A stretch of DNA of 64,000 nt from Lachnospiraceae bacterium (GCA_017624235.1 JAGANL010000013.1:124001-188000); one strand, 5' to 3'. Positions 10,073 through 18,409 are shown, counted from the stretch's first letter. The notes: a model not told the origin generated them from the sequence alone. A program made the numbers and translations.

Positions 10073-10773
10073 CCGTCATTTTCATTCAGATAACGCAAAA
10101 TGGCCAGCTGGATATTCCACGCCATCTTCTCACGGTAAAGCGGGGTACACAGATACTCCGCTTCCTTACTATTAGATAAAAAACCGCACTCCACGATTAC
10201 AATCGGCGCACTCGTCTTCTTCAGCAGATAGTAGCTTCCGTTTTCCTTTGCCACCCTCTCCTTCTCCGGCTTCATTCCCTGTACAATCTGTTCCTGCATG
10301 ATCTCTGCCAGCTTTTTCCCTTCCGTGCTTCCATTGTAAAAAAACACCTGCGGGCCGCTGACATTCTCGTCATGATAGCTGTTCTGGTGGATGCTGACAA
10401 CCACATCCGGCTTCTCTTTTTCCATGATAGCTATCCTTTTCTTCATATCATCCACTTTTTTATTGGAAGCATTTTTATCATACAGGCCATCCTGAGTTTC
10501 CCTTGTCATAATGACGCGGATGTCCTCCTGTTCCAGAAATTCCTGCACAAGCAATGCAATTTCCAGATTGATATCCTTCTCCAGCGCTCCGTTGATGCCG
10601 ACCTTTCCCGGGTCAGCACCGCCATGTCCCGCATCAATTACCACCGTATACTGTCTTTGCTGTACCCTGCTGCTGTTGACAAGCTGTGCTGCCCCTCTGG
10701 CTACTGCCGCCATGGACAGCAGGAGAATCACCGCCATAAGCAGCCGGATTCCTTTTGTCTCCATTCTTCTCAT
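10069..10773 (-). CDS. cwlD: N-acetylmuramoyl-L-alanine amidase, CwlD-like
   Basis: A zinc amidase (Amidase_3) that cuts between muramic acid and the stem peptide. About 234 aa: a membrane anchor or signal segment (LLMAVILLLSMAAVA) and then the catalytic domain. Zinc ligands are visible in VIDAGHGG (His), INLEIA (Glu) and SIHQN (His), with the catalytic Glu in VIVECGFLSN. Size and single-domain layout match the sporulation protein CwlD, which makes muramic lactam in spore cortex; a vegetative role is possible. The start at 10773 or three codons later is uncertain because neither has a strong ribosome site. Confidence 0.85.
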   Translation of the reverse strand: MRRMETKGIRLLMAVILLLSMAAVARGAAQLVNSSRVQQRQYTVVIDAGHGGADPGKVGINGALEKDINLEIALLVQEFLEQEDIRVIMTRETQDGLYDKNASNKKVDDMKKRIAIMEKEKPDVVVSIHQNSYHDENVSGPQVFFYNGSTEGKKLAEIMQEQIVQGMKPEKERVAKENGSYYLLKKTSAPIVIVECGFLSNSKEAEYLCTPLYREKMAWNIQLAILRYLNENDG

Positions 10774-10909
10774 TCCAAACCGCCCGGTCTGTCTGTTGCT
10801 ACAGTTTATGACAATGGATTGCGTTTCATTCCGCTTCCCTGCATGTACACCAAAGATGGCGCCATCCACCTGCAGTCATCTACCCGGTTCCGGCGCCATT
10901 CCAATCTTC

Positions 10910-12628
10910 TTATTTTATATAGCCTGCCTCCGCAATGACATCCCATACACTGGAGCGTTCAAATCCAAGCTTCCACTCTGCCACTCCCCCCAGTTCGTTC
11001 ATCTGCATGACATTCAGCTTTACCGCCAGCGACTGCTCATCCTCCAGCCATACCTGATAGAGTGCTCCGTCTGCTGCTGTAAATTCTGCATAATTCTGGC
11101 AGGTACTCTCATCCCACTCTGCCGTCACACCATTCCTGGTCAAAAAGGCCTGTGCAGTATCCATACCTACTGCTTCGCTCGTCACCTCACCGTTTACCGT
11201 TTTCCAGATTCTCGTATAAAACGGTACTGCATTGATGACCTTTGCCGCCGGCACCTCAGCCAGTGTATTCACGATGCCGTCCTCGACAAAATCAATACTT
11301 GCCACGCTACCTGCGACTCCTCCGCCTCCCCAGTGTTCATCATAGCCCATAATGATCACATAATCGGCTACCAGACCCTGTTCGGCCCGATCATAATGCG
11401 AGGAATATTCCTTCGGTACATAATTGTCCACCGACAGCACAATGCCATTGGCGCGGCACAGAATGGAAAGCTCCCGCAAGAACTGAACAAACGGTTCTCC
11501 TTCGCTCTCGCTCAGCTGCTCAAAGTCAATGTTGATACCATCCAGCCCTCTGGCCTGCGCTTCATTCACCAGCCCCCTCACCAATGTGGTTCTGGTGGAA
11601 AGAGCAGACAGCACCGTCCCCGTATCCACTGCCGTATTAAAATTATCTACCAGGCCCCAGACCTCAAGGCCCATCTGGTGTGCCGTATTCACATAATCCG
11701 TACTTGCGATGTTGGTAAAATTACCCTGATTATCGCTCAGAGAATACCAGGTCGGCGAAATGACATTGACCCCTTTGGCATTGGAAAGCACGCCCGGGAA
11801 AGACGCATTTGCCGCCTGCGCCGTCACCTGATGCCAGGCCAGATTGATCTTATAATCTCTGGTCAGGCTCGTATACTCCGGCTCCAGATAATCCATCACA
11901 GCATCCGGTGTCTCACTGTGTTCATTGGTAAGGCGCTTCTTTTCCACATAACCAATAATGCTGTCTGCCGTCTTGACCTGATCCCAGTTTTCCATTTCTT
12001 CTAATATGACAACCCTGTCACCTTTTTCCACATCTGTCAGGATGTCGCTCTTAACGCCGCCCTGATATCGGACTGCCGTATCTCTCTTAATCTCTGCCAC
12101 CTGTCTTTCATTCCAGGAGGTGTCAAGCTGGATACGGTTCGGCTCCGTAAACAGAGTATAGCCGAAATTCGTATACTGCTTTACAAAATCAAGGGCCACA
12201 TACAGCACCCTGTCCTCTCCCTCTCCTTCATAATAAGAAAGAACATATCCTGCATCCGTACTGTTATCAGCCATTGTATAATAGCCTGACGCTATCTGGC
12301 TTGTACCGATCTGCGTCATTACGATATCATCTGGCAGAGAATAAATGAGTACGCCATCCGCATCCTCATAAAAACGGTCATTCAGATAAGCATGCACACT
12401 GTCCAGATCCAGATAGCATCTGCCGTCCTTTACCTGCGCCTTTATATCCAGAAGCTCATCCTGCAGCATCACTGCCGCTTCTTCCTCCGATGTCACTCCG
12501 AAATATTCGTTCAGATCCGCTCTCTCCTTTGAATAGGAGTATTTTTCCATTACCTTCATCAATCCGCATACGCCCAGTGTCAATAAAATGAGGACGACCG
12601 CGATGATGACCGGAATCTTTTTCTTCAT
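10910..12628 (-). CDS. Membrane-anchored GH18 protein with SH3-like domain
   Basis: About 572 aa: an N-terminal membrane anchor (IPVIIAVVLILLTLGVCGLM), a region resembling copper-amine-oxidase N-terminal domains (about 50-170), a bacterial SH3 segment (about 180-235; GDRVVILEEMENWDQVKT) and a C-terminal GH18 domain (about 255-570). The GH18 catalytic motif DGINIDFE is intact at 363-370 with the acid Glu370, so it should be active on GlcNAc-containing glycan, probably peptidoglycan. The start is the ATG at 12628 with AAAGGAG upstream; an ATG ten codons earlier falls inside the -10 box. The amidase gene follows after 136 bp, so the two wall enzymes may be co-transcribed. Confidence 0.85.
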   Translation of the reverse strand: MKKKIPVIIAVVLILLTLGVCGLMKVMEKYSYSKERADLNEYFGVTSEEEAAVMLQDELLDIKAQVKDGRCYLDLDSVHAYLNDRFYEDADGVLIYSLPDDIVMTQIGTSQIASGYYTMADNSTDAGYVLSYYEGEGEDRVLYVALDFVKQYTNFGYTLFTEPNRIQLDTSWNERQVAEIKRDTAVRYQGGVKSDILTDVEKGDRVVILEEMENWDQVKTADSIIGYVEKKRLTNEHSETPDAVMDYLEPEYTSLTRDYKINLAWHQVTAQAANASFPGVLSNAKGVNVISPTWYSLSDNQGNFTNIASTDYVNTAHQMGLEVWGLVDNFNTAVDTGTVLSALSTRTTLVRGLVNEAQARGLDGINIDFEQLSESEGEPFVQFLRELSILCRANGIVLSVDNYVPKEYSSHYDRAEQGLVADYVIIMGYDEHWGGGGVAGSVASIDFVEDGIVNTLAEVPAAKVINAVPFYTRIWKTVNGEVTSEAVGMDTAQAFLTRNGVTAEWDESTCQNYAEFTAADGALYQVWLEDEQSLAVKLNVMQMNELGGVAEWKLGFERSSVWDVIAEAGYIK

Positions 12629-12656
12629 CTTTCCAGCTCCTTTCGTGTCGCCCTTC

Positions 12657-12685
12657 ATTATAACAAACTATTGAAATACCGTCAT
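12657..12685 (-). promoter_or_regulatory. Promoter of the GH18 gene
   Basis: Minus strand: ATGACG (12685-12680), 17-bp spacer, perfect TATAAT (12662-12657). It places the transcript start near 12650, which fixes the downstream ATG at 12628. Confidence 0.65.
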
Positions 12686-12829
12686 TACCAAAAACGACAA
12701 TTTCTTCCCTTTTTTTCATATTTAAGAAAATCTTAACCAGTCCTGTCACCTTTTTCCGTTTATTTTGTCAGCATAAGCAGCAATATGGGGACCGGAATAT
12801 GAAAAATTTTCGACCAAATTAAAAGAAGG

Positions 12830-12855
12830 AGGCATTGCCGTGCCTTTTACGTGAT
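12830..12855 (+). other. Ribosome site followed by a four-codon frame
   Basis: AAGAAGGAGG is followed 7 nt later by GTG CCT TTT ACG TGA. No longer frame follows. It may be the remains of a lost gene. The surrounding 12686-12950 shows nothing else recognisable and is AT-rich. Confidence 0.25.
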
Positions 12856-12959
12856 ATATTAAATATATGGATATATTTGTCCATTGTTTTTTCTGAGAAA
12901 TGACGATAATAATAGTAAGGAAAGATGCCAGACAGTATCTGAATAAAAATACAAATATA

Positions 12960-13171
12960 GTTTACCCCTCATTGAATTATAAACGTGTGAATCTTAGTTT
13001 GTTGGGAAAGATTGTTCCGAGCAGGCATGTATTGCGGCCTGTAAGACATTCCCACATTTGAAAAACCAGAACTGCTGAATTGATGTCTTTGTGGGAATCA
13101 GATGGAAATCTCTTTTTAAAACTGAATCCGAATGCCTCCCCTCCGATACGGATTCGTGTGGCATCTTCCAT
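12960..13171 (-). ncRNA. Candidate structured small RNA (or leaderless small ORF)
   Basis: A promoter on the minus strand would start transcription near 13171. The first 50 nt can form an H-type pseudoknot: ATGCC (13164-13160) with GGCAT (13136-13132), and GAATCCG (13155-13149) with CGGATTC (13130-13124). Further down, ATTCCCACA (13098-13090 on this strand) pairs with TGTGGGAAT (13056-13048), and CAGGC with GCCTG. A weak hairpin GTTTA/TAAAC at 12984-12960 followed by a U-rich stretch could end it. A 64-codon frame (12977-13171) starts at the same point, lacks a ribosome site and resembles nothing I know. RNA is preferred but not proven. Confidence 0.35.
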
Positions 13172-13177
13172 GGATTT

Positions 13178-13206
13178 ATTTTATCCGATAATGTTACATT
13201 TTACAA
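13178..13206 (-). promoter_or_regulatory. Promoter of the candidate small RNA
   Basis: Minus strand: TTGTAA (13206-13201), 17-bp spacer, TAAAAT (13183-13178). Confidence 0.5.
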
Positions 13207-13254
13207 GTAATAATTACGGAAAAATTAAATTTTTTTAAACAATCGACAGTTCTA

Positions 13255-13289
13255 TTGACGAAATCCGCACAAAAGTATACTATACTTTT
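13255..13289 (+). promoter_or_regulatory. mecA promoter with palindromic operator-like site
   Basis: TTGACG (13255-13260) and, 17 bp on, TACTAT (13278-13283). The -10 lies inside a perfect 9-bp inverted repeat with one central base, AAAAGTATACTATACTTTT (13271-13289). A dimeric regulator binding there would block RNA polymerase. It does not resemble the CtsR heptad repeat that controls Clp genes. Confidence 0.6.
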
Positions 13290-13358
13290 AAACTTAAAGT
13301 ATTTTCAATCACCATATGTATTTTTGACAGTATCATATTAAAAAGGATGTGATCAGAT

Positions 13359-14135
13359 ATGAAAATCGAAAAAGTGAATGACAACCAGATTCGTTGCACG
13401 CTGACCAAGAGCGATCTTGCAGACCGTGAATTAAAAATCAGCGAGCTTGCCTACGGAACCGAAAAAGCCAAAAACCTTTTCCGCGACATGATGCAGCAGG
13501 CATCGTATGAATTTGGTTTTGAGGCAGAGGATATTCCTCTGATGATAGAAGCTATTCCGCTGAATTCCGAATGTATCGTCCTCATCATCACCAAGGTGGA
13601 GGATCCGGAAGAGCTGGATACTCGCTTTTCCAAATTTGCTCCCTCGGTACACGATGAGGAGCAGAATGCGGATGAGAATATTCTTTCCAAGGGCGCAGAT
13701 GATGTGCTGGATCTGTTTCGGCGCATTCAGGAGGGTCGTCTTGAAAACGCTTCTTCCGATACGAAGCAGCCGGATACGGTACCCCAGCCACAGCCCGGAA
13801 AGCCGGGATACCAGAAAGCCGAAGCGGCTGCACCGGACGTGGATGTAACCAGAATTTTCTCCTTCCACTCCCTGAACGGTGTGACCAGACTTTCACATGT
13901 TTTGAATCATTTTTACAAAGGTAACAATTCTCTGTACAAAAATACATCGGACGGAAAATACATGCTCGTCGTTTCCAAGACAGACCATACGCCGGAGGAA
14001 TTTAACAAGGTATGTAATATTCTTTCCGAGTATTCTTCCCCGGAACGTTTTGCTGCCGGCGGAGAAGCTTTTCTCGAAGAGCATTTTGAGTTGATTGTCA
14101 AAGGCAAAGCCATACAGGCGCTTTCACAGGTATAG
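13359..14135 (+). CDS. mecA: Adaptor protein MecA
   Basis: MecA hands substrates to the ClpC ATPase for degradation by ClpCP. The 258-aa layout matches the family: an N-terminal substrate-binding domain (MKIEKVNDNQIRCTLTKSDL, then AYGTEKAKNLFRDMM), a variable acidic/proline linker (about 95-160) and a C-terminal ClpC-binding domain (about 165-258; RIFSFHSLNGVTRLSHVL and the final ELIVKGKAIQALSQV). An AAGGATGTG ribosome site precedes the ATG. It is a single-gene unit with its own promoter and terminator. Confidence 0.88.
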   Translation: MKIEKVNDNQIRCTLTKSDLADRELKISELAYGTEKAKNLFRDMMQQASYEFGFEAEDIPLMIEAIPLNSECIVLIITKVEDPEELDTRFSKFAPSVHDEEQNADENILSKGADDVLDLFRRIQEGRLENASSDTKQPDTVPQPQPGKPGYQKAEAAAPDVDVTRIFSFHSLNGVTRLSHVLNHFYKGNNSLYKNTSDGKYMLVVSKTDHTPEEFNKVCNILSEYSSPERFAAGGEAFLEEHFELIVKGKAIQALSQV

Positions 14136-14211
14136 GACAAATATGCCCTGATCCGGTCAAGCGTGTAACGAATGGAGTAGGAAGCGTGCGCCGCCAGACG
14201 CATCTGCAGAA

Positions 14212-14243
14212 AAAGCCGGCAGAACATAATCTGCCGGCTTTTC
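14212..14243. terminator. Bidirectional terminator
   Basis: AAAGCCGGCAGA-ACATAA-TCTGCCGGCTTTT, a strong GC stem with A and T flanks, between convergent mecA and the DUF1858 gene. Confidence 0.92.
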
Positions 14244-14270
14244 TTTATACGTTATGATACGGTTTCCAAA

Positions 14271-14462
14271 TTAGATTGCATTTACTTTGGTCATCAGCTC
14301 TTCAATGTCAATACCATGTACCATAGCAGCTTCCTCCAGACTTTCTGCCTGAGCGGACGGGCAGCCGAGACAGTGCATGCCTGCTTCCATTAAAACAGGA
14401 GCCACATCCGGATTGGTTCTTAAGATCTCGCCGATCGTCATATTCTTTGTAATGCCAGCCAT
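14271..14462 (-). CDS. DUF1858 small redox-motif protein
   Basis: A 63-aa one-domain protein of the DUF1858 family, also described as a hybrid-cluster-associated redox disulfide domain. The core [21 protein letters not shown] is followed by the CxxC motif in HCLGCPSA. The function of the family is not established; the cysteines suggest redox or metal binding. It is divergent from the pyruvate formate-lyase operon and has its own promoter and an AAGGAGG ribosome site. Confidence 0.9.
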   Translation of the reverse strand: MAGITKNMTIGEILRTNPDVAPVLMEAGMHCLGCPSAQAESLEEAAMVHGIDIEELMTKVNAI

Positions 14463-14538
14463 CTTTTACCTCCTTCTTTTGTGTGCAGCTTTCTTTCTGT
14501 ACGGCTCTCACACCTTACAGCTTTCACACTTAGCTCTG

Positions 14539-14567
14539 ATTATAATACTTTACCCCCGTTTTTACAA
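14539..14567 (-). promoter_or_regulatory. Promoter of the DUF1858 gene
   Basis: Minus strand: TTGTAA (14567-14562), 17-bp spacer, perfect TATAAT (14544-14539). Confidence 0.75.
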
Positions 14568-14648
14568 TGTCATACCATTTTTTTCACAAACTTCACAATT
14601 TTTTTAGGATTTTGAGGGCTTTGTATAGGAAAAAGTACACTTCCTCGC

Positions 14649-14677
14649 TTGACGTAAAAAACCCTTTCACATATAAT
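14649..14677 (+). promoter_or_regulatory. Promoter of the split pyruvate formate-lyase operon
   Basis: TTGACG (14649-14654), 17-bp spacer, perfect TATAAT (14672-14677). Near consensus, in keeping with a highly expressed fermentative enzyme. The leader is about 70 nt and ends with AGGAGG. Upstream, TTCACAA occurs twice as a direct repeat (14583-14589 and 14592-14598). Confidence 0.85.
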
Positions 14678-14752
14678 AAACATAAGGATTAGCAATAGTC
14701 TTATGCAGAACAAATTAACAAAATTACACTAAATTTTAGGAGGCTTTTCAAA

Positions 14753-16792
14753 ATGAGACCAGAATGGAAAGATTTTGTAGGCGGCAAATGGGACAGTGAA
14801 ATCAACGTACGTGATTTCATCCAGAGAAACTATACTCCGTATGACGGAGATGATTCGTTCCTTGCAGGACCTACACAGAACACAAAAGACCTGTGGGCAA
14901 TGGTACTTGACTTACAGAAGAAAGAGCGTGAAGCCGGTGGCGTTCTTGATATGGACACCAAGGTTATCTCCACAATTACTTCCCACGGTCCTGGATACCT
15001 TGACAAGAGCAAAGAGACAATCGTAGGTTTCCAGACAGACAAGCCTTTCAAACGTTCCTTACAGCCGTACGGCGGTATCAGAATGGCAGAGAAGGCTTGC
15101 GCAGACAACGGCTACGAAGTAGATCCTGAAATCAGCGAGTTCTTCTCCACACACAGAAAAACACACAATGCAGGCTGCTTTGACGCATACAATCAGGAAA
15201 TGAGAGCTTGCCGTTCCGCACATATCATCACAGGTCTTCCGGATGCTTACGGACGTGGACGTATCATCGGCGACTACAGACGTGTTGCTCTGTACGGTAT
15301 CGACAGACTGATCGAAGACAAGCAGGATCAGAAGGACTCCACAGGACGTGTTATGACAGATGATGTTATTCGTCTTCGTGAAGAGCTTTCCGAGCAGATG
15401 GTTGCTCTGAAGATGATGAAGGAAATGGCTGCTTCCTACGGCTGCGATATTTCCAAACCGGCTTCTAACGTACAGGAAGCTATTCAGGCAGTATACTTCG
15501 GATACTTATGTGCAGTAAAAGAGCAGAACGGTGCTGCTATGTCCCTTGGACGTACATCTACATTCCTTGATATCTATGCTCAGAGAGACCTTGCAAACGG
15601 TACCTTCACAGAGGAGCAGATTCAGGAGTTCGTTGATCACTTTATCATGAAATTACGTTGCGTCAAATTTGCTCGTACACCGGAATACAACCAGATCTTC
15701 GCTGGTGACCCGGTATGGGTAACAGAGTCCCTCGGTGGTGTTGGTGTCGACGGACGTCACATGGTTACAAAGATGTCCTTCCGTTACTTACACACATTAT
15801 CCAACTTAGGACCGTCTCCGGAGCCGAACCTTACAGTACTCTGGTCTACAAGACTTCCGGAAAACTTCAAGAGATTCTGTGCTAAGACCTCCATCCAGAC
15901 ATCTTCCATCCAGTATGAGAACGATGACCTGATGAGAGTAACTCATGGTGATGATTACGGCATCGCTTGCTGTGTATCCTCCATGGTTATCGGTAAGGAA
16001 ATGCAGTTCTTCGGAGCACGTGCTAATGTTGCTAAATGTTTACTTTACGCTTTAAACGGTGGTATCGACGAAGTAACCAAGAAACAGGTTGGACCGAAAT
16101 ACCGCAAGGTGGAAGGCGATGTTCTTGATTATGATGATGTATGGGCTAAATTCATCGACATGATGGAGTGGCAGGCAGATGTTTACGTTAACACACTGAA
16201 CATCATCCACTATATGCACGACAAATACTGCTATGAGAGAGCAGAGATGGCTCTTCATGACAGAGACGTTAAGCGTTACTTCGCAACAGGTGTTGCAGGT
16301 CTTTCCATCGTAGCTGACTCCTTATCCGCTATCAAGTACGCTAAGGTTGAGCCGATTCGTGACGAAGACGGAATCATCGTTGACTTCAAGACAACAGGTG
16401 AATTCCCGAAATATGGTAACGATGATGACCGTGTAGACTCCATCGCACAGGAAGTTGTTCACAAATTCATGACAGCTGTAAGAAGACACCATACCTACAG
16501 AAACGGTGTTCCGACAACCTCGATCCTGACCATTACTTCTAACGTAACATACGGTAAAGCAACAGGTAATACACCGGATGGACGTAAGAAAGGCCAGCCG
16601 TTCGCTCCGGGTGCTAACCCGATGCACGGACGTGATACTCACGGTGCAGTAGCTTCCTTATCTTCTGTATCCAAGCTTCCGTTCAAGGATGCACAGGATG
16701 GTATTTCCAATACCTTCACCATCATTCCGGGCGCTCTTGGTAAAGAAGATCAGGTATTCGCTGGTGATATCGAAATCGACTTAAACAAATAA
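14753..16792 (+). CDS. pflB: Pyruvate formate-lyase large chain lacking the glycyl-radical domain
   Basis: Formate acetyltransferase: pyruvate + CoA to acetyl-CoA + formate. The 679 aa cover the whole ten-stranded barrel of PFL, with the catalytic cysteine pair at Cys406-Cys407 in GIACCVSSM and the substrate region around RMAEKAC and [12 protein letters not shown]. The chain stops at a TAA shortly after [16 protein letters not shown], exactly where E. coli PflB (760 aa) enters its C-terminal glycyl-radical domain. That domain is encoded 248 bp downstream, and 679 + 81 = 760. An AGGAGG site and a near-consensus promoter precede the start. Codons are strongly biased, as in abundant proteins. 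The chain alone cannot be active because it has no radical glycine. Confidence 0.93.
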   Translation: MRPEWKDFVGGKWDSEINVRDFIQRNYTPYDGDDSFLAGPTQNTKDLWAMVLDLQKKEREAGGVLDMDTKVISTITSHGPGYLDKSKETIVGFQTDKPFKRSLQPYGGIRMAEKACADNGYEVDPEISEFFSTHRKTHNAGCFDAYNQEMRACRSAHIITGLPDAYGRGRIIGDYRRVALYGIDRLIEDKQDQKDSTGRVMTDDVIRLREELSEQMVALKMMKEMAASYGCDISKPASNVQEAIQAVYFGYLCAVKEQNGAAMSLGRTSTFLDIYAQRDLANGTFTEEQIQEFVDHFIMKLRCVKFARTPEYNQIFAGDPVWVTESLGGVGVDGRHMVTKMSFRYLHTLSNLGPSPEPNLTVLWSTRLPENFKRFCAKTSIQTSSIQYENDDLMRVTHGDDYGIACCVSSMVIGKEMQFFGARANVAKCLLYALNGGIDEVTKKQVGPKYRKVEGDVLDYDDVWAKFIDMMEWQADVYVNTLNIIHYMHDKYCYERAEMALHDRDVKRYFATGVAGLSIVADSLSAIKYAKVEPIRDEDGIIVDFKTTGEFPKYGNDDDRVDSIAQEVVHKFMTAVRRHHTYRNGVPTTSILTITSNVTYGKATGNTPDGRKKGQPFAPGANPMHGRDTHGAVASLSSVSKLPFKDAQDGISNTFTIIPGALGKEDQVFAGDIEIDLNK

Positions 16793-16810
16793 TTCTAGGG
16801 AGTGAGACCC

Positions 16811-17014
16811 ATGGATGAGAAATCTATGATTGATGACATCGTAAAGATGCTGGATGCCGGTATTGGTCATGGCGTCGGTCATGTAAATATCGATACCGAC
16901 AATTCTACTACAGATAACACTATCGAGACTATGGGATGTGCTGATTGTTCCAAGAATCCTCTGGCATGCAGCGTTCCCACTCTTCATGAGGGTCTTGACG
17001 ACCAGGAAGCATAA
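16811..17014 (+). CDS. Small Cys-containing protein between the split PFL genes
   Basis: A 67-aa protein not recognised as a named family. Residues 6-31 (MIDDIVKMLDAGIGHGVGHV and on) align with the start of the glycyl-radical domain in the next gene ([20 protein letters not shown]), sharing the D..[IL]V..LD...G..H[LV]N pattern. The second half diverges into MGCADCSKNPLACS, a C-x2-C-x6-C cluster, and has no radical loop. It looks like a duplicated, truncated glycyl-radical domain turned to another use, such as assembly, metal binding or occupying the domain site on the large chain. The ATG at 16811 has GGAG 8 nt upstream; a GTG at 16802 is less likely. Gaps of 18 and 26 bp tie it to both neighbours. 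Confidence 0.75.
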   Translation: MDEKSMIDDIVKMLDAGIGHGVGHVNIDTDNSTTDNTIETMGCADCSKNPLACSVPTLHEGLDDQEA

Positions 17015-17040
17015 TATGAATCATAATAGGAGGAATAGAC

Positions 17041-17286
17041 ATGAGTACAGCAAACACAGCTCAGGTAGATAACCTGGTAGCATTATTAGATGGTTATGCA
17101 ACAAAGGGCGGACATCATCTGAATGTAAATGTATTAAACAGAGACACATTATTAGATGCTCAGAAGCATCCGGAAAATTATCCGCAGTTAACAATCCGTG
17201 TATCCGGATATGCAGTTAACTTCATCAAATTAACTCCGGAGCAGCAGGCTGACGTAATCAGCAGAACCTTCCACGAAGCTATCTAA
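17041..17286 (+). CDS. Separate glycyl-radical domain of pyruvate formate-lyase
   Basis: An 81-aa stand-alone glycyl-radical subunit, in form like GrcA/YfiD. The whole chain matches the last 80 residues of Pfl[15 protein letters not shown], then [15 protein letters not shown] with the radical Gly56, then [14 protein letters not shown]. PflA abstracts hydrogen from this glycine. In E. coli GrcA is a spare for oxygen-cleaved PFL; here the large chain has no such domain of its own, so this must be an obligatory subunit. An AGGAGG site 7 nt before the ATG ensures strong translation, and a terminator follows at once. Confidence 0.93.
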   Translation: MSTANTAQVDNLVALLDGYATKGGHHLNVNVLNRDTLLDAQKHPENYPQLTIRVSGYAVNFIKLTPEQQADVISRTFHEAI

Positions 17287-17315
17287 GATTCAGGAAGTAC
17301 AGAAACAAAAATAAG

Positions 17316-17352
17316 AAGTCCGAGATGAAAGTTTACTTTCATCTCGGACTTT
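17316..17352. terminator. Terminator of the split PFL operon
   Basis: AAGTCCGAGATGAAAGT and ACTTTCATCTCGGACTT form a 17-bp near-perfect stem with a very short loop, followed by TTCTATTTTT. It also serves the convergent dac gene. Confidence 0.92.
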
Positions 17353-17395
17353 CTATTTTTGAGGAAAATATGGATAAAAGCTTCCCATATCCTTC

Positions 17396-18298
17396 CTACT
17401 GCTCGCTTGCCTCCTGCAAATAAATATAATCATAAATCTGCTTTACAGAACCGTACAATACATCCTTATTCGGATTATAGAAGCATACACAGATGACTTC
17501 CTTCTTTCCGTTTGTCGCCGTTGCCGCAAGCACGCTTCCGGCTGCTCTGGTCGTTCCGGTCTTTGTGCCGATAATCTGGTATAATGTACTGGTATAAGGC
17601 TTCTGACCGGATAAGAACTGATTCGTATTCAAGCCGCCAATCACATCATTATTTGTTCTGGCCGGCAGCGCATACGCTGGCATACCGACGATAATCCGAA
17701 TCCAGTCATAGGTCATCGCCTGTTGCGTAATGACAGCAAACTCTCTCGCTGTTGTACGAATAGCTGTATAGCCATTTCCGCCATCCAGACCGTATATATT
17801 ATCAAAATATGTCGCAGACAGTCCTAACTGCTTTACCTTCTCATTCATGGCCACCACACAGGCGTCTGTGCTTCCATAAGCAGCCTCTGCCAAAATCTGT
17901 GCAGCATCCGCGCCGGATGGAATAAGCATCATTGCCAGCAGCTCATAAGCATAATAAGCTCCTCCCGCCTTCACTCCTGCTTTTGAAGCACCTCCCGGTA
18001 CACGGTCCAACTGCTCCTGTGTTACAGGAAGCACGGTATCCATCGGAAGTACATCGCAAATTACCATAGCTGTCACGAGCTTCGTTGTACTGGCCGGCGG
18101 CACCGTCACATCTGCATTTCTTTCCGCCAGTACCTCTCCGGTAGATGCATCCATTGCCAGATAACAGAGAGACTCTACTCCCGGTACCTCCCCTGCCGCC
18201 TGTAGCTGCATCGCCGGAACGGAGGCCAACAGCACTGCCGCCGCTAATACAGCGGTTGCTGCTCTTTTTACCGCGTTCATTTTTCCTGTATTCCTCAT
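17396..18298 (-). CDS. dacF: D-alanyl-D-alanine carboxypeptidase, S11 family
   Basis: A penicillin-binding protein that trims the terminal D-Ala from peptidoglycan stem peptides, acting outside the membrane. About 300 aa with a signal peptide (VKRAATAVLAAAVLLASVPA, cut near AAG). The active-site SxxK is STTK in PASTTKLVTAM, and KTG is in IIGTKTGTTRAAG. The second motif, normally SGN, reads SGA in IPSGADAAQ, so the usual Asn is missing. There is no clear C-terminal amphipathic anchor. The ATG at 18298 follows AAGGAG; the symbol is by general resemblance only. Confidence 0.85.
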   Translation of the reverse strand: MRNTGKMNAVKRAATAVLAAAVLLASVPAMQLQAAGEVPGVESLCYLAMDASTGEVLAERNADVTVPPASTTKLVTAMVICDVLPMDTVLPVTQEQLDRVPGGASKAGVKAGGAYYAYELLAMMLIPSGADAAQILAEAAYGSTDACVVAMNEKVKQLGLSATYFDNIYGLDGGNGYTAIRTTAREFAVITQQAMTYDWIRIIVGMPAYALPARTNNDVIGGLNTNQFLSGQKPYTSTLYQIIGTKTGTTRAAGSVLAATATNGKKEVICVCFYNPNKDVLYGSVKQIYDYIYLQEASEQ

Positions 18299-18369
18299 AT
18301 CCTTCTCCTTGTTCTTCTGAATGTGTTCACTCACAAAATGAAAATAGTCCACTCACAGTAAAAAATAAA

Positions 18370-18409
18370 AGAGGCTGCGACAACACCTTGCAGCATTCTC
18401 ACAGCCTCT
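18370..18409 (-). terminator. Terminator of the ferredoxin gene
   Basis: Minus strand: GAGGCTG and CAGCCTC form the stem core, followed by TTTTATTTTTTA. It separates the ferredoxin gene from dacF. Confidence 0.8.

Noticed and set aside
10853..10900. ATGGCGCC/GGCGCCAT repeat as terminator between the GH18 and amidase genes
   Set aside because: The stem is perfect over 8 bp but no T tract follows on the minus strand and the loop is long. Read-through into the amidase gene is more likely.
14753..17286. Frameshift or assembly error splitting a normal pflB
   Set aside because: Each of the three frames has its own start and ribosome site, the break falls at a domain boundary, and 67 extra codons with a coherent protein lie between. 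A frameshift would not create these.
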